Made by a program: the position numbers and the translations under genes. Below, piece by piece: positions 27,450 through 37,168 of a stretch of DNA of 64,000 nt. Location of the stretch: positions 2,785,501-2,849,500 of the forward strand of contig NZ_CP020538.1 in the NCBI RefSeq assembly GCF_002080435.1. Reading direction: 5' to 3'. Position 1 is the first letter of the stretch. Every line of letters starts with the position of its first letter. Origin of the DNA: Sphingobium herbicidovorans (GTDB lineage: Bacteria > Pseudomonadota > Alphaproteobacteria > Sphingomonadales > Sphingomonadaceae). Below the pieces are notes generated by a model. The model was given only the letters and a program-made list of their open reading frames with translations. It did no database searches and was not told the DNA's origin.

Positions 27450-28616
27450 ATGACATTTGCGGCCATTATCAGCGCCAGCCGGGCGTCCAGCGATTCCACG
27501 GCGGCGCTCCGCGCGAGCCTGCATTTCGCGGGACAGACGCTGGTTGAATATCAGGCGCGACAGGCGGCGCGGGCGGGCGCGGACCGTATCATGATACTGG
27601 TGAGCGTCATCACGCCCGCGCTGTCGCAAGCGGTCGATCGGTTGAGTGCGGACGGAATCCCTGTTGCGCTTGTCCGCGACATGGTGTCCATGGTCCGGGA
27701 TGCGCCGCGGGATAGCGACGTGCTGCTCGTGGCCGACGGCATCATTGTCGCGCAGGCCCATTTTGACGCGATCGCAGAGCGGGAAGGTAACGCGCTGCTG
27801 GTGACCGATGACAGCCGGGCCAGCGCTCCGCTGGAACGGATCGACGCCGGGCAGCGCTGGGCGGGACTGGCGCGGATCAGCCCGGACCTGCTGTTCGGCA
27901 CGCTGGACATGATTGGCGATTGGGACCTTTCCCTGACACTGGTGCGGGCTGCCGTGCAGAGTGGCGCGCGGCGCGTTACCGTGCCGCAGGATGACCTGAT
28001 GACCGGCCGGGTCGCACTGGTCGATGGTCAGGCACAGGCCGATCTGGTGGCGCAGGCGGTCATGTCCGCAGGTTCAACGGCCAAGCGGATGCGGGGCGCG
28101 GGCGAGCATTACATTCTGTGCCCGGTAGCCCGGATGTTGAGCCCGGCGCTGATGCGCACGCAGGTTCCCGCGACACAGGTCCGTATCGCGGCGATGGCAC
28201 TGGGCGCGATATCATTGGTGCCCATAGAGCTGCTCTGGCCAGCCGCCGGTTTCCTGATGTTGTTGCTGGCGCTTGGGCTGGCGGAGATTGCCGATCGGCT
28301 GGACGAATTGGCGCTGCGATCGCCACCTGCCGGGTGGACCGCCTTTGTCGTGCCTTTTTTCGCGGTAGGCGGGATATCCCTGGCGGGGGGCAGCGTGATG
28401 GCGACATGTCTGGCGCTGTTGCTGGCGATCGTCCAGCTCGCCGACCGGTGGCGCAAGACGGGAGCAGCGAGGCCCTGGATGATCTTCACGCCCGCCAGCG
28501 CGATTTTCCTGCTGCTGCTGACGGCGATATTCGGCGCCATCAGCCTGGGTTTCGAGCTGGCGATGCTGGCCGTCATCGCCTCGGTCGGCGCGATCATCCT
28601 GCTCAAGCGCGCCTGA
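27450..28616 (+). CDS. Nucleotidyltransferase-like protein with C-terminal membrane domain
   Basis: 388 residues from ATG 27450 (a longer reading to 27384 adds an unlikely tail). The N-terminal half looks like a GT-A/NTP-transferase-like fold: FAGQTLVEYQARQAARAGADRI, then a VLLVADGIIV strand and GNALLVTDD. The G-x-G-T-R-x signature of active enzymes is not clear, so activity is doubtful. The C-terminal half has about five hydrophobic segments from residue 245 on. I cannot assign a substrate. It lies 78 bases after the Hpt-like gene and 46 before the DUF2336-like gene, in what looks like one operon. Confidence 0.55.
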   Translation: MTFAAIISASRASSDSTAALRASLHFAGQTLVEYQARQAARAGADRIMILVSVITPALSQAVDRLSADGIPVALVRDMVSMVRDAPRDSDVLLVADGIIVAQAHFDAIAEREGNALLVTDDSRASAPLERIDAGQRWAGLARISPDLLFGTLDMIGDWDLSLTLVRAAVQSGARRVTVPQDDLMTGRVALVDGQAQADLVAQAVMSAGSTAKRMRGAGEHYILCPVARMLSPALMRTQVPATQVRIAAMALGAISLVPIELLWPAAGFLMLLLALGLAEIADRLDELALRSPPAGWTAFVVPFFAVGGISLAGGSVMATCLALLLAIVQLADRWRKTGAARPWMIFTPASAIFLLLLTAIFGAISLGFELAMLAVIASVGAIILLKRA

Positions 28617-28662
28617 GAATATTTCCCCTTTAGGGTTTAGTGCATTTTAAGGACGTGCGGCT

Positions 28663-29757
28663 ATGTTGGCCGTCATGAGCGCCTTTTCGTTCCTTACCGG
28701 GCCGACCGCGGCTGACAGTTGGCCGACGGCTCCCGTCCTGGCCGGCATGTCCGCCGTTCCCGTCGGCCATGCCATTGATCTGGCGTTTTTCTTCCCCAAT
28801 GAGGGGCGCGAACGCCATGATGCCCTGATGGCGGAGACGCGACGGCACCTGGGCGCGTGCGTGACCGGTATCGAGCGATCATTGCGATTCGCGCTGGAGC
28901 AGCAACCCGATGTCGCCGCCGTGCTGACGCCAAGAATGGAGGCGATCTGCTGGCCCACCATTTGCGCGCAGCCCACACTGCTGGGTCCGGCATTGCTGGC
29001 TCATATGCAGATGCGAGCGGGCGTGACGTTGCTGCTGCGGCAATTCGGGCAGCCCGATGACCGGCTTGACGAGTCTGAGGCGGAAACCATCCTGCCGACC
29101 AATGATGCCGCCGTTGCCGAAGCGATCGTTGCGTTGACAGAGGCGGAGGGCAGATGGCTTGCGCCCGGCGCTGAGGACGAACCGATGCAGCCGGATCTTC
29201 CCGCCGAGCATTTCGCCGAGCTGATGTGGACAGCTGCTGCATCCATCATGGCGCTGGTGCAGCGATCCGCATCAACCGACGCCGGCATGATGCTGCCAGC
29301 TTTCGAAAAGGCGGGATGGACGCTACTTTCGGAACATGACGAAACCAAAGGGCCGATCGCAGCGGCGGAGCGGCTGGTGCGGCGTCTGGGCGAGCGTGCG
29401 GATGCGCCCGAATTGTTGGGTGCGGCGCTGGGGCAGCGGCGATTCCTGCTCTTCGCGGCCCTGACGGCGCGCCGGTTGCGCATGGACTGTGCGCATGTCG
29501 CCGACATATTGGTGATGGGCCCGGTCGCGGAACTGGCGGCCCTGTGCCGTTCCCTCGGCGGGTCGGATGCGGATTATCGGCATCTGTTGCTGGCCCTGCG
29601 GCCGGTGCGGCCATCGCTCACCGACGCGGCGATTATCATTGAGGCCGAGCGTTATCAGGCGTTGACAGAGGCGCAGGCGGACGGTTTGGTAAATGCATTG
29701 CGCGCGCCGCGGGCGCTTCGCGCAAAGCTCGATCATTTGCGGCAGGTCACCATCTGA
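28663..29757 (+). CDS. DUF2336-like alpha-helical protein
   Basis: 364 residues, helical throughout with no membrane segment. The overall pattern, including the C-terminal RLRMDCAHVADILVMG region, is reminiscent of the alphaproteobacterial DUF2336 family, but I am not certain. AAGGA lies nine bases before ATG 28663; an inner ATG at 28675 is possible. The stop shares one base with the start of the following kinase-like gene (TGATG), so the two proteins are made together and may interact. Confidence 0.5.
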   Translation: MLAVMSAFSFLTGPTAADSWPTAPVLAGMSAVPVGHAIDLAFFFPNEGRERHDALMAETRRHLGACVTGIERSLRFALEQQPDVAAVLTPRMEAICWPTICAQPTLLGPALLAHMQMRAGVTLLLRQFGQPDDRLDESEAETILPTNDAAVAEAIVALTEAEGRWLAPGAEDEPMQPDLPAEHFAELMWTAAASIMALVQRSASTDAGMMLPAFEKAGWTLLSEHDETKGPIAAAERLVRRLGERADAPELLGAALGQRRFLLFAALTARRLRMDCAHVADILVMGPVAELAALCRSLGGSDADYRHLLLALRPVRPSLTDAAIIIEAERYQALTEAQADGLVNALRAPRALRAKLDHLRQVTI

Positions 29758-31142
29758 TGAATATGCCGGCGCATCCCGCGATCATTCGCGCGACGGTAGC
29801 GGCCAATGGGCTGCTGCTGAGCGCAGATGCGCCATTGCTGGCTCTTCAGCGAGAAGCGGGTTCGGATGTGGGAGCGGTGCTGGCGATCCCGCAACTGGCG
29901 GCGGTCGCGCGCTTGGCGTCGCGTTTGGGTGTAACGGTCTCACGCCCTGTCACTGCCGCTGCCGAACACGGCGACGTCGAAATGTGGGTCCGGGCACGGC
30001 CCGAAGCGGACGGGGTGCAGATTTCCGTCATCGAATGGAACGAACGGCCCGCCGCCCCTGCTCCAATAGATGGCGTTCGGCGGGACGCCGACATTGCCGC
30101 TGTCGCGGAAGGCTGGACCTGGCAGATCGACACCCAGCTTCGTTTTCAGATGGTGCTGGAAGGGGCGGGGGCAGAAAGCGCCTTGCCTGAGGCTCCTCCT
30201 GTAGCGGGAAGCCGATTTACAAGCTATTTTGAACTTCGGCCGGACGAGGAGGGCGATTTGCCGATCCTGCGGGGCTTTGCGCAGCGGCGCGCGTTTCGCG
30301 ACCAGATCGCCACGTTGATCGCCGAGCCGGAGCAATGCGTGCGCCTGACCGGCTTTCCGATGTTCGATCTTGCCGGACAGTTGCTCGGCTATCGCGGCAA
30401 GGCATTTCCGCTGGATCGCGCCATTTTGGCCCCGCATGTTCCGGCGGCGCCGGCAGTGGTCATCTACCCGGCCGAGTTCGGGCGGCGGCTGGACCGCTCG
30501 CTGCGACAGCCGCTGGGGCGGATCATCGCCAATGCCGATTCGATCAACGCGCAGATCGACGGGCCGCTGCGCCCCGACTATGCCGGTTATGCGTCGGACA
30601 TCGCAGCGGCTGGACGTCATTTGATGGCGCTGATCGATGATTTGGCGGACCTGCAGGCGATCGACCGGCTGGATTTTACCGTGGCCACCGAAGATGTTGA
30701 TCTGGCCGACATTGGACGGCGTGCCGCAGGGCTTTTCGTGGTCAAGGCCATGGACCGCAAGATCCGCGTCGTCGCTCCGGCGGCTGACCAATCGGCCGTG
30801 GCGACCGGAGAGTTCCGGCGGGCGCTTCAGATATTGATGAACCTGGTCGGCAATGCGGTGCGCTATGCGCCCGAGGACAGCGAAGTGCGGATCGAGACAG
30901 GCCGCGATGACGGCTTTGCCTGGATTGCGGTGATGGACCAGGGCGAGGGCGTTCCCGAAGGCAGCCGGGAGCGGATATTCCATAAGTTCGAGCGGCTGGG
31001 CCGCAGTGATTCGGGCGGAAGTGGCCTGGGCCTCTATATTTCACGCAGGCTCGCGCTGGCGATGGGTGGGGATATTCGTATTGATGACGCGCCGGGCGGC
31101 GGCGCCCGGTTCACCCTGACGCTGCCCACCAACAGCGGCTAG
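29757..31142 (+). CDS. Histidine-kinase-like protein without the H-box histidine
   Basis: 461 residues, no membrane span. The N-terminal 235 residues are probably one or two PAS-like sensor domains. The dimerisation helix reads RRLDRSLRQPLGRI: Arg247 (CGC at 30495-30497) replaces the His of the canonical H-E-L-R-T-P-L motif while Leu-Arg-x-Pro-Leu is kept. The ATPase domain is intact: N-box NLVGNAVRYAP, G1 DQGEGVP, F-box FHKFERLG, G2 GGSGLGLYIS. It resembles DivL-type pseudokinases in logic (altered H position, intact ATPase fold). It is last in its operon, followed by a terminator. Confidence 0.8.
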   Translation: MNMPAHPAIIRATVAANGLLLSADAPLLALQREAGSDVGAVLAIPQLAAVARLASRLGVTVSRPVTAAAEHGDVEMWVRARPEADGVQISVIEWNERPAAPAPIDGVRRDADIAAVAEGWTWQIDTQLRFQMVLEGAGAESALPEAPPVAGSRFTSYFELRPDEEGDLPILRGFAQRRAFRDQIATLIAEPEQCVRLTGFPMFDLAGQLLGYRGKAFPLDRAILAPHVPAAPAVVIYPAEFGRRLDRSLRQPLGRIIANADSINAQIDGPLRPDYAGYASDIAAAGRHLMALIDDLADLQAIDRLDFTVATEDVDLADIGRRAAGLFVVKAMDRKIRVVAPAADQSAVATGEFRRALQILMNLVGNAVRYAPEDSEVRIETGRDDGFAWIAVMDQGEGVPEGSRERIFHKFERLGRSDSGGSGLGLYISRRLALAMGGDIRIDDAPGGGARFTLTLPTNSG

Positions 31143-31155
31143 TCCAAGCAAAAGA

Positions 31156-31185
31156 AACGGCGCCCGGTGAGGCGCCGTTCTTCTT
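31156..31185. terminator. Terminator between the kinase-like gene and gltA
   Basis: AACGGCGCC and GGCGCCGTT form a perfect 9-bp stem with a CGGTGA loop, followed by CTTCTT on the plus strand and preceded by AAAGAA, so it can serve both convergent genes. Confidence 0.8.
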
Positions 31186-31204
31186 GATACCGTTAAAATC
31201 TGGA

Positions 31205-32491
31205 TCAGCGCTGGCTGACGGGGACGTAATCCCGTTCTGCCGGGCCGGTATAGAGCTGGCGCGGGCGGCCGATTTTCTGCGCTGGGTCCGAAATCATCTC
31301 GTTCCACTGGGCGACCCAACCCACGGTGCGGGCGAGGGCGAAAAGAACGGTGAACATCTCGGTCGGGAAGCCGATTGCCGAGAGGATCACGCCCGAATAG
31401 AAATCGACATTCGGATAGAGCTTCTTTTCGATGAAGTAAGGATCGTTGAGCGCGATCTGCTCCAACTCCTTCGCGACGTCGAAGATGGGATCGGTAACGC
31501 CCAGCTTTGCCAGAACGTCCTTCGCGGTCTTTTGCATGACGGTCGCGCGCGGATCGTAATTTTTATATACGCGGTGGCCGAAGCCCATCAGGCGGAACGG
31601 ATCGTCCTTGTTCTTGGCGCGGGCGATATATTCCGGGATGCGATCGACGGTGCCGATTTCCCGCAGCATGTTGAGCGCGGCTTCATTCGCGCCGCCATGC
31701 GCCGGGCCCCAGAGGCATGCGATGCCGGCCGCGATGCAGGCGAAGGGATTGGCTCCCGAGGAACCCGCGAGACGCACGGTCGAGGTGGAAGCATTTTGTT
31801 CATGGTCGGCATGGAGAATGAAGATCTTGTCCATCGCATCCACGACCACCGGATCGGGTTCATATTCCTCGGCCGGGACGGAGAATGTCATGCGCAGGAA
31901 ATTGGCGGTGTAGCTTAGGTCGTTGCGCGGGTAGACGAAGGGCTGGCCCACCGAAAATTTGTACGCCATGGCCGCGATCGTGGGCATCTTGGCGATCAGG
32001 CGGTGGCTGGCGATCTTGCGCTGTTCCGGATCGTTGATGTCCGTCGAATCATGGTAGAAAGCTGAAAGCGCGCCAACGACGCCGCACATGATCGCCATCG
32101 GGTGCGCGTCGCGACGGAAGCCGCGATAGAAGGTCGTCAGCTGTTCATGCACCATAGTATGGCGCGAGATGGTGTAGGTGAAGTCTTCCAGTTCCTTCTT
32201 GGACGGCAGTTCGCCGTTCAGCAACAGGTAGCTGACTTCCATGAAGCTGGATTGTTCGGCGAGCTGGCCGATAGGATAGCCGCGGTGCAGCAGCACGCCT
32301 TCATCACCATCGATGTAGGTCAGGCCGGAATCGCAGCTGGCGGTCGAAGTGAAGCCCGGATCATAAGTGAACATGCCGGTGTTTGCGTAGAGCTTACGGA
32401 CGTCAATGACCTTGGGGCCGACCGAACCATTGAGGATGCCATAATCCTTGGCATCACCATCGACCGTCAAAGTCGCAATATTGTCCGACAT
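31205..32491 (-). CDS. gltA: Citrate synthase
   Basis: 428 residues from ATG 32491 ([12 protein letters not shown]), preceded by AAGGAGAA. Active-site motifs: the His in [18 protein letters not shown], the [15 protein letters not shown] segment with the second His, and [14 protein letters not shown]; Asp lies further on. It condenses oxaloacetate and acetyl-CoA at the entry to the TCA cycle. A reading from 32512 would overlap the gltX stop and lacks a ribosome site. Confidence 0.96.
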   Translation of the reverse strand: MSDNIATLTVDGDAKDYGILNGSVGPKVIDVRKLYANTGMFTYDPGFTSTASCDSGLTYIDGDEGVLLHRGYPIGQLAEQSSFMEVSYLLLNGELPSKKELEDFTYTISRHTMVHEQLTTFYRGFRRDAHPMAIMCGVVGALSAFYHDSTDINDPEQRKIASHRLIAKMPTIAAMAYKFSVGQPFVYPRNDLSYTANFLRMTFSVPAEEYEPDPVVVDAMDKIFILHADHEQNASTSTVRLAGSSGANPFACIAAGIACLWGPAHGGANEAALNMLREIGTVDRIPEYIARAKNKDDPFRLMGFGHRVYKNYDPRATVMQKTAKDVLAKLGVTDPIFDVAKELEQIALNDPYFIEKKLYPNVDFYSGVILSAIGFPTEMFTVLFALARTVGWVAQWNEMISDPAQKIGRPRQLYTGPAERDYVPVSQR

Positions 32492-32511
32492 CTCGTTCTC
32501 CTTAACTACCA

Positions 32512-33966
32512 TCAGCTGGCGATGCCGTTTCGGGCATCTGCAAGCCGCTCCAAGCTTTTGTCTTTTCCAAGGAGGAAAAGGACATCAAAAATCCCTGGCG
32601 AAACCGTGCGACCGGTCAGCGCCGCGCGAAGCGGCTGGGCGACTTTGCCCAACCCCAGACCGGCATCCTCTGCGACGCGGCGGATCGCATCCTCAATCGC
32701 TTCGACGGTCCAGGATTGGACAGCATCGAGAGCGTCGGCTGTCTTGCCCAACAGCTCGCGCGCCGAGTCGTCTAGCAGAGCAAGGGCCTTCTCGTCAAAA
32801 TCCAGCGGGCAATTTTTAAACAGAAACTCCGCGCCTTCGGCAATTTCGTTAAGCGTCTTGGCGCGGGGCTTCAGCGAGGGGATCGCCTGGGTAAGCAGTG
32901 CTTCGGAGTTGTCCGGCAGGGTTGCCGCCAAGCGCGCGGAAATTCGGGGCAGCACCAGCGCGGCGAGGCGGGCGTCGTCAGCCTCACGCAGATAGAAGGC
33001 GTTGAGATTTTCCAGCTTCTTTATGTCGAAGCGGGAAGGTGATCGGCCGACGCCCGAAATGTCGAACAGCTCGATAGCGCGATCGCGAGAGATCGTCTCT
33101 TCGTCGCCATATCCCCAACCAAGACGCAGTAGATAGTTCAGGACCGCTTCGGGAAGCATGCCCATTTCGTCGCGATAGGCATCCACGCCCAGGGCGCCGT
33201 GGCGCTTTGACAGCTTTGCGCCATCCGACCCGTGGATCAGCGGGATATGCGCGTAGATCGGCTCTTCCCAGCCCATGGCCTTTATAATGCCGAGTTGCCG
33301 GAAAGCATTGTTGAGATGATCGTCGCCCCGGATCACATGGGTAACGCCCATGTCATGATCATCTACCACCACGGCGAGCATATAGGTGGGCGTCCCGTCG
33401 GAGCGGAGCAGGATCATGTCGTCAAGCTCTGCATTCTGCACGACGACGCGCCCCTGCACTGCGTCCTCGATCACCGTTTCACCTTCGCGAGGCGCTTTGA
33501 GGCGGATGACGAAGGGCGCGCCTGCGGGCGCTTCGGCAGGATCGCGGTCGCGCCAGCGCCCGTCATAGCGCATCGGCTGCTTGGCGGCGCGTTGTTGTTC
33601 GCGCAGCTCAGAAAGCTCTTCGGGCGTTGCGTAGCAGCGATAGGCATGCCCGCCCGCCAGCAGTTGATTGGCGACTTCGGCATGACGCTGCGAGCGTTCG
33701 AACTGGAACACGGCGGGCTCATCGCCGGCAAGGCCAAGCCATTCGAGACCGTCGAAGATCGCGGCAACCGCTTCTTCTGTTGAGCGTGCGCGATCGGTAT
33801 CTTCGATGCGCAACAGGAACTTGCCGCCATGGTGACGGGCGAATAACCAGTTGAACAAAGCGGTGCGCGCGCCGCCGATATGAAGGAAACCCGTGGGCGA
33901 TGGCGCAAAACGGGTTACGACTTGCTTGTTCAAACCCGTTGCACTCACAGTCCTATTCCCCGACAT
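32512..33966 (-). CDS. gltX: Glutamate-tRNA ligase
   Basis: 484 residues. It has the class I HIGH-type motif ([19 protein letters not shown]), [10 protein letters not shown] and the KMSKS-type motif GAKLSKRHG. The anticodon-binding domain occupies the C-terminal third. It charges tRNA-Glu. It lies 20 bases upstream of gltA in the same direction and is divergent from comEC, with only 15 bases between the starts, so the promoters must overlap the coding starts. Confidence 0.95.
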   Translation of the reverse strand: MSGNRTVSATGLNKQVVTRFAPSPTGFLHIGGARTALFNWLFARHHGGKFLLRIEDTDRARSTEEAVAAIFDGLEWLGLAGDEPAVFQFERSQRHAEVANQLLAGGHAYRCYATPEELSELREQQRAAKQPMRYDGRWRDRDPAEAPAGAPFVIRLKAPREGETVIEDAVQGRVVVQNAELDDMILLRSDGTPTYMLAVVVDDHDMGVTHVIRGDDHLNNAFRQLGIIKAMGWEEPIYAHIPLIHGSDGAKLSKRHGALGVDAYRDEMGMLPEAVLNYLLRLGWGYGDEETISRDRAIELFDISGVGRSPSRFDIKKLENLNAFYLREADDARLAALVLPRISARLAATLPDNSEALLTQAIPSLKPRAKTLNEIAEGAEFLFKNCPLDFDEKALALLDDSARELLGKTADALDAVQSWTVEAIEDAIRRVAEDAGLGLGKVAQPLRAALTGRTVSPGIFDVLFLLGKDKSLERLADARNGIAS

Positions 33967-33981
33967 CCGCCTTGCTCATTC

Positions 33982-36141
33982 ATGAACGCGACGCCCCCTA
34001 GCATGGCTTTTGAGCCACGACAAACCTCCGTCTGCCGGAATATCAGGCGTGCGGGGGAAGGGCTTTTCGCGCGGCTGGAGCGGGGACTTGAAGCGGAGCG
34101 AGAACAGCTCGGCCTGTGGGTTCCCGTAGCAGTGGGAATCGGCATTGCAGCTTGGCTATCTCTTTCTAACAGACTGGAATGGCTTGCTTTCTGTTGCGGT
34201 GCGGTAGCTTTGGCGACTGGCGGATTGGCCCTGCCGGTTGGCGCGCGCCTGCGTCAGATGCTGGTGTTGGCGGGCTTGCTGGCCTGTGCAGGCTGCCTGT
34301 TGATATGGGGTAAAGCGACCATCTTTGGCGCACCGCCCCTGCCGAGGGCGGTCTTTCTGGAGGTTACAGGTGAGGTCATGGCCGTCAACGCCGTGCCCGC
34401 GCAGCAATTGAGTCGCGTGTCGATCCGTCCGATCGAGCCGGTAGCTCTACCCCCTTTGATCAGGGTAAATATCGCCGCAGCCGATATGCCCGCGGGCATT
34501 GGGCGAGGCGCCATCATCCGGTTTCGAACGCGCTTGATGCCGCCCGCACCAGCCAGCCTGCCAGGCGGCTATGATTTCGCGCGCCGCGCCTATTTCCAGG
34601 GAATAGGGGCCACAGGCCGTGCGCTGAAGCCGATCGCGGTGCTCAGGCCCTCGGAGGAAGCGCCGCCGCTGCGCAACCGCTTGTTCGCGCACATATTGCA
34701 ACAGGCGGACGGCGATGGCGCTGGCATTGCGGCTGCCCTGGCGACCGGGGATCAGGGCGCCATCGCCGAGGAGGATGCAGAGGCGATGCGCCGTAGCGGC
34801 CTTGCCCATCTGCTCTCGATCAGCGGTCTGCATGTTACGGCGCTGATCGGGGCGGTCATTTTCCTGCTCATGCGGGTCATGGCGCTAAGTCGTCGCGCGG
34901 CGCTCAGCTTGCCGCTGATGCTGATTGCGGCAGGGGGCGGCGCGCTGGCGGGTGTCGGCTATACGTTGCTGACGGGGGCGGAGGTGCCGACCGTCCGGTC
35001 CTGCGTGGCGGCGCTGCTGGTGCTGGGCGGGCTTGCCCTTGGCCGGGAGGCGATCACTTTGCGCTTGATCGCCGCAGGTGCGCTGGTCGTGTTGTTCTTG
35101 TGGCCGGAAGCGCTTGCCGGGCCGAGTTTCCAGATGAGTTTCGGGGCCGTGATCGCACTCGTCGCATTGGGCGAACATCCCCGGTTTCGCGCCTTTGCGG
35201 CGGTGCGGGAGGAAAGCGCGCTGCGCAAGTTCGGGCGATCAGTTGCGATATTGTTGTTTTCCGGGTTCGCGGTCGAACTGGCGCTGGCGCCCATTGCGCT
35301 TTTTCATTTTCACAAGGCGGGGATGATGGGCGCATTTGCAAATCTGATCGCCATTCCCCTGACCACTTTTGTCGTCATGCCACTGGAAGCACTGGCGCTG
35401 TTGCTGGACGTCGTCGGTCTGGGCGCTCCGGCCTGGTGGCTGGCCAGCCGGGCTCTCGGATTATTGCTGTGGATAGCGCATGCGGTGGCGGCGAGCCCGT
35501 GGGCGGTCGTTACCGCGCCGGTGGTGCCCAACGCTGTCTTTGGCATGATTGTGTTGGGTGGGCTATGCTGTCTGTTATGGCGAGGTCGTTGGCGTTGGAT
35601 CGGACTGGCGCCGGTCGCGATCGGGATTGTGATCATCGTGACGACGTCCCCACCGGAGATTCTCGTTACCGCTGATGGACGCCATGTGGCGGTCCGGAGC
35701 GCAGACGGCGGCATGGCCATCCTGCGGGATCGGGCGGGCGATTATGTGCGGGACATGATGGCGGAAAGCGCGGGGTATGACGGCGCTCTTGCCGCGATGG
35801 CGGATTTGCCAGAAGCCAGTTGCTCAAGGGATCTCTGCATGGTCGCCCTATCGGCAGGCGGTCGGGTTTGGCGGCTGCTCGTAACACGAACCGGCGACTT
35901 GGTGCCGAAATCGACGCTGGCAGGGGACTGCGCCCGTGCGGATATTGTTGTCGCCGATCGCCGCCTGCCGTCATGGTGTCGTCCGCGCTGGTTGAAGGCT
36001 GACCGGCGGCTGCTGGCGCGGACAGGCGGGCTTGCTATCGATCTGGACGAGGGCAAGGTGCGGGCCGCGAAAGTTGCCGGCGACGCGCACCCCTGGATCG
36101 CTCGACCTTCGGAACGATGGCCCCGCCGCCGTTCCGATTAG
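33982..36141 (+). CDS. ComEC/Rec2-family membrane protein without metallo-beta-lactamase motif
   Basis: 719 residues from ATG 33982; 34003 is also possible. An N-terminal membrane pair and soluble DUF4131-type region (up to about 220) precede the Competence domain, with [15 protein letters not shown] (about 276), [22 protein letters not shown] helices and many spans up to about 550. The C-terminal 160 residues are soluble but contain no HxHxDH zinc motif, so the nuclease-like domain of canonical ComEC is missing or eroded. The family moves single-stranded DNA across the inner membrane in natural transformation. It overlaps the convergent lexA by four bases. Confidence 0.85.
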   Translation: MNATPPSMAFEPRQTSVCRNIRRAGEGLFARLERGLEAEREQLGLWVPVAVGIGIAAWLSLSNRLEWLAFCCGAVALATGGLALPVGARLRQMLVLAGLLACAGCLLIWGKATIFGAPPLPRAVFLEVTGEVMAVNAVPAQQLSRVSIRPIEPVALPPLIRVNIAAADMPAGIGRGAIIRFRTRLMPPAPASLPGGYDFARRAYFQGIGATGRALKPIAVLRPSEEAPPLRNRLFAHILQQADGDGAGIAAALATGDQGAIAEEDAEAMRRSGLAHLLSISGLHVTALIGAVIFLLMRVMALSRRAALSLPLMLIAAGGGALAGVGYTLLTGAEVPTVRSCVAALLVLGGLALGREAITLRLIAAGALVVLFLWPEALAGPSFQMSFGAVIALVALGEHPRFRAFAAVREESALRKFGRSVAILLFSGFAVELALAPIALFHFHKAGMMGAFANLIAIPLTTFVVMPLEALALLLDVVGLGAPAWWLASRALGLLLWIAHAVAASPWAVVTAPVVPNAVFGMIVLGGLCCLLWRGRWRWIGLAPVAIGIVIIVTTSPPEILVTADGRHVAVRSADGGMAILRDRAGDYVRDMMAESAGYDGALAAMADLPEASCSRDLCMVALSAGGRVWRLLVTRTGDLVPKSTLAGDCARADIVVADRRLPSWCRPRWLKADRRLLARTGGLAIDLDEGKVRAAKVAGDAHPWIARPSERWPRRRSD

Positions 36142-36809
36142 TTGTAGCGGCGCAGCAATCCCGCCAGCTTGCCCTGAATGCGCACTTGCCGCGTGTCATA
36201 GATTTGCGGTTCGTAGACGCTGTTGGCCGGATCGAGCCGAACCTTCGGCCCTTCGCGATGGAAATATTTGAGCGTAGCTTCGCTATCTTCAATCAAGGCA
36301 ACGACGATCTGTCCTTCGCGCGCAACCTCGGTCTTTTGGATCAGGGCGAAGTCGCCATCCAGAATACCCGCCTCGATCATGGAGTCGCCCGAGACTTCAA
36401 GCGCGTAATGATCGCCAGCGCCGAGCAGCGCGGCGGGGACGGACAGCATATTCTGTCCCTCCATCGCCTCTATCGGAACGCCGGCAGCGATCCTGCCGTG
36501 AAGCGGGATTTCAATCACGTCATTCGCGGCGATCGGTGGTCTCGACGCCAACTGAGGTTTTGGCGGGACCACGATCTTGGGCGCACGATGCATCGCTTCG
36601 GGCAGTTTCAGCACCTCCAGCGCGCGCGCGCGATTAGGCAGGCGACGAATAAAGCCGCGCTCTTCCAGTGCATTGATCAGCCGGTGGATGCCGGACTTGG
36701 ACCGCAGGTCAAGCGCCTCCTTCATTTCCTCGAAGGATGGCGAAACGCCACCTTCCTCCAGCCTGTTTTGAATGAAGCTGAGCAATTCCTGTTGCTTGGG
36801 CGTCAGCAT
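36138..36809 (-). CDS. lexA: LexA repressor
   Basis: 223 residues. An N-terminal winged helix ([14 protein letters not shown], then [20 protein letters not shown]) is followed by the self-cleaving S24 domain: cleavage site Ala109-Gly110 in HGRIAAGVP, catalytic Ser143 in [10 protein letters not shown] and Lys181 in EATLKYF. It represses the SOS regulon and is inactivated by RecA-stimulated autocleavage. A matching box lies directly upstream, so it should control itself. Confidence 0.96.
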   Translation of the reverse strand: MLTPKQQELLSFIQNRLEEGGVSPSFEEMKEALDLRSKSGIHRLINALEERGFIRRLPNRARALEVLKLPEAMHRAPKIVVPPKPQLASRPPIAANDVIEIPLHGRIAAGVPIEAMEGQNMLSVPAALLGAGDHYALEVSGDSMIEAGILDGDFALIQKTEVAREGQIVVALIEDSEATLKYFHREGPKVRLDPANSVYEPQIYDTRQVRIQGKLAGLLRRYN

Positions 36810-36827
36810 GCCTGCGTGTCCTCCATG

Positions 36828-36842
36828 GAACGGATGGAGAAC
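36828..36842 (-). promoter_or_regulatory. Alphaproteobacterial SOS box upstream of lexA
   Basis: GAAC-N7-GAAC on the plus strand, that is GTTC-N7-GTTC read toward lexA, 19 to 33 bases before its ATG. This is the alphaproteobacterial LexA operator, exact in both half-sites. Confidence 0.85.
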
Positions 36843-36896
36843 ACTTAGGAAACGAAAACGGGGAAGTCAAGCAGGCTTACGCCGAGCGTAACGAAA

Positions 36897-36921
36897 GGAA
36901 CGGACCTGCCGCCCGGCCGTT
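36897..36921 (+). promoter_or_regulatory. EcfG-type general stress promoter
   Basis: GGAAC (36897-36901), 16 bases, CGTT (36918-36921). This is an exact match to the EcfG/SigT consensus GGAAC-N16/17-CGTT of alphaproteobacteria. It points at the small Gln-rich gene starting at 36962, leaving a short leader with its own ribosome site. Confidence 0.75.
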
Positions 36922-36961
36922 TATTCGCCGCCTTCCCAAAGAGGGTGAATAGGAGAGTAAC

Positions 36962-37117
36962 ATGCCTAATCAGAACGACAAGGACAGCAGTCAGCGCCGT
37001 CAGCAAGGTGGCGACCGTTCGGACCAGACCGGCCGTCAGCAGCAGCAGGAAAATCGCCAGGGTCAGATGGGCGACGCCCAGAAGAACAAGAGCGATCAAG
37101 GCAAGCAGCAGCGCTGA
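36962..37117 (+). CDS. 51-residue hydrophilic Gln-rich protein, predicted stress gene
   Basis: The product starts MPNQNDKDSSQRRQQGGDRS, has runs of Gln, Arg, Lys, Asp and Gly throughout and ends KQQR. It has no hydrophobic core and should be intrinsically disordered. AGGAGAG sits just before the ATG, an EcfG promoter lies at 36897-36921, and a strong terminator follows at 37143, so it forms a complete one-gene unit. Small, very hydrophilic proteins are common in the general stress response (desiccation, osmotic stress). Function unknown. Confidence 0.75.
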   Translation: MPNQNDKDSSQRRQQGGDRSDQTGRQQQQENRQGQMGDAQKNKSDQGKQQR

Positions 37118-37142
37118 ACCAGCGTCCGGTTTGCGAATTGGG

Positions 37143-37168
37143 AGGGGCCGCGATGCGGCCCCTTTCTC
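37143..37168 (+). terminator. Terminator of the small stress gene
   Basis: AGGGGCCGC and GCGGCCCCT form a 9-bp stem with a GAT loop, followed by TTCTC. It lies 25 bases after the small gene's stop and abuts the 3' end of convergent moeA. Confidence 0.7.
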
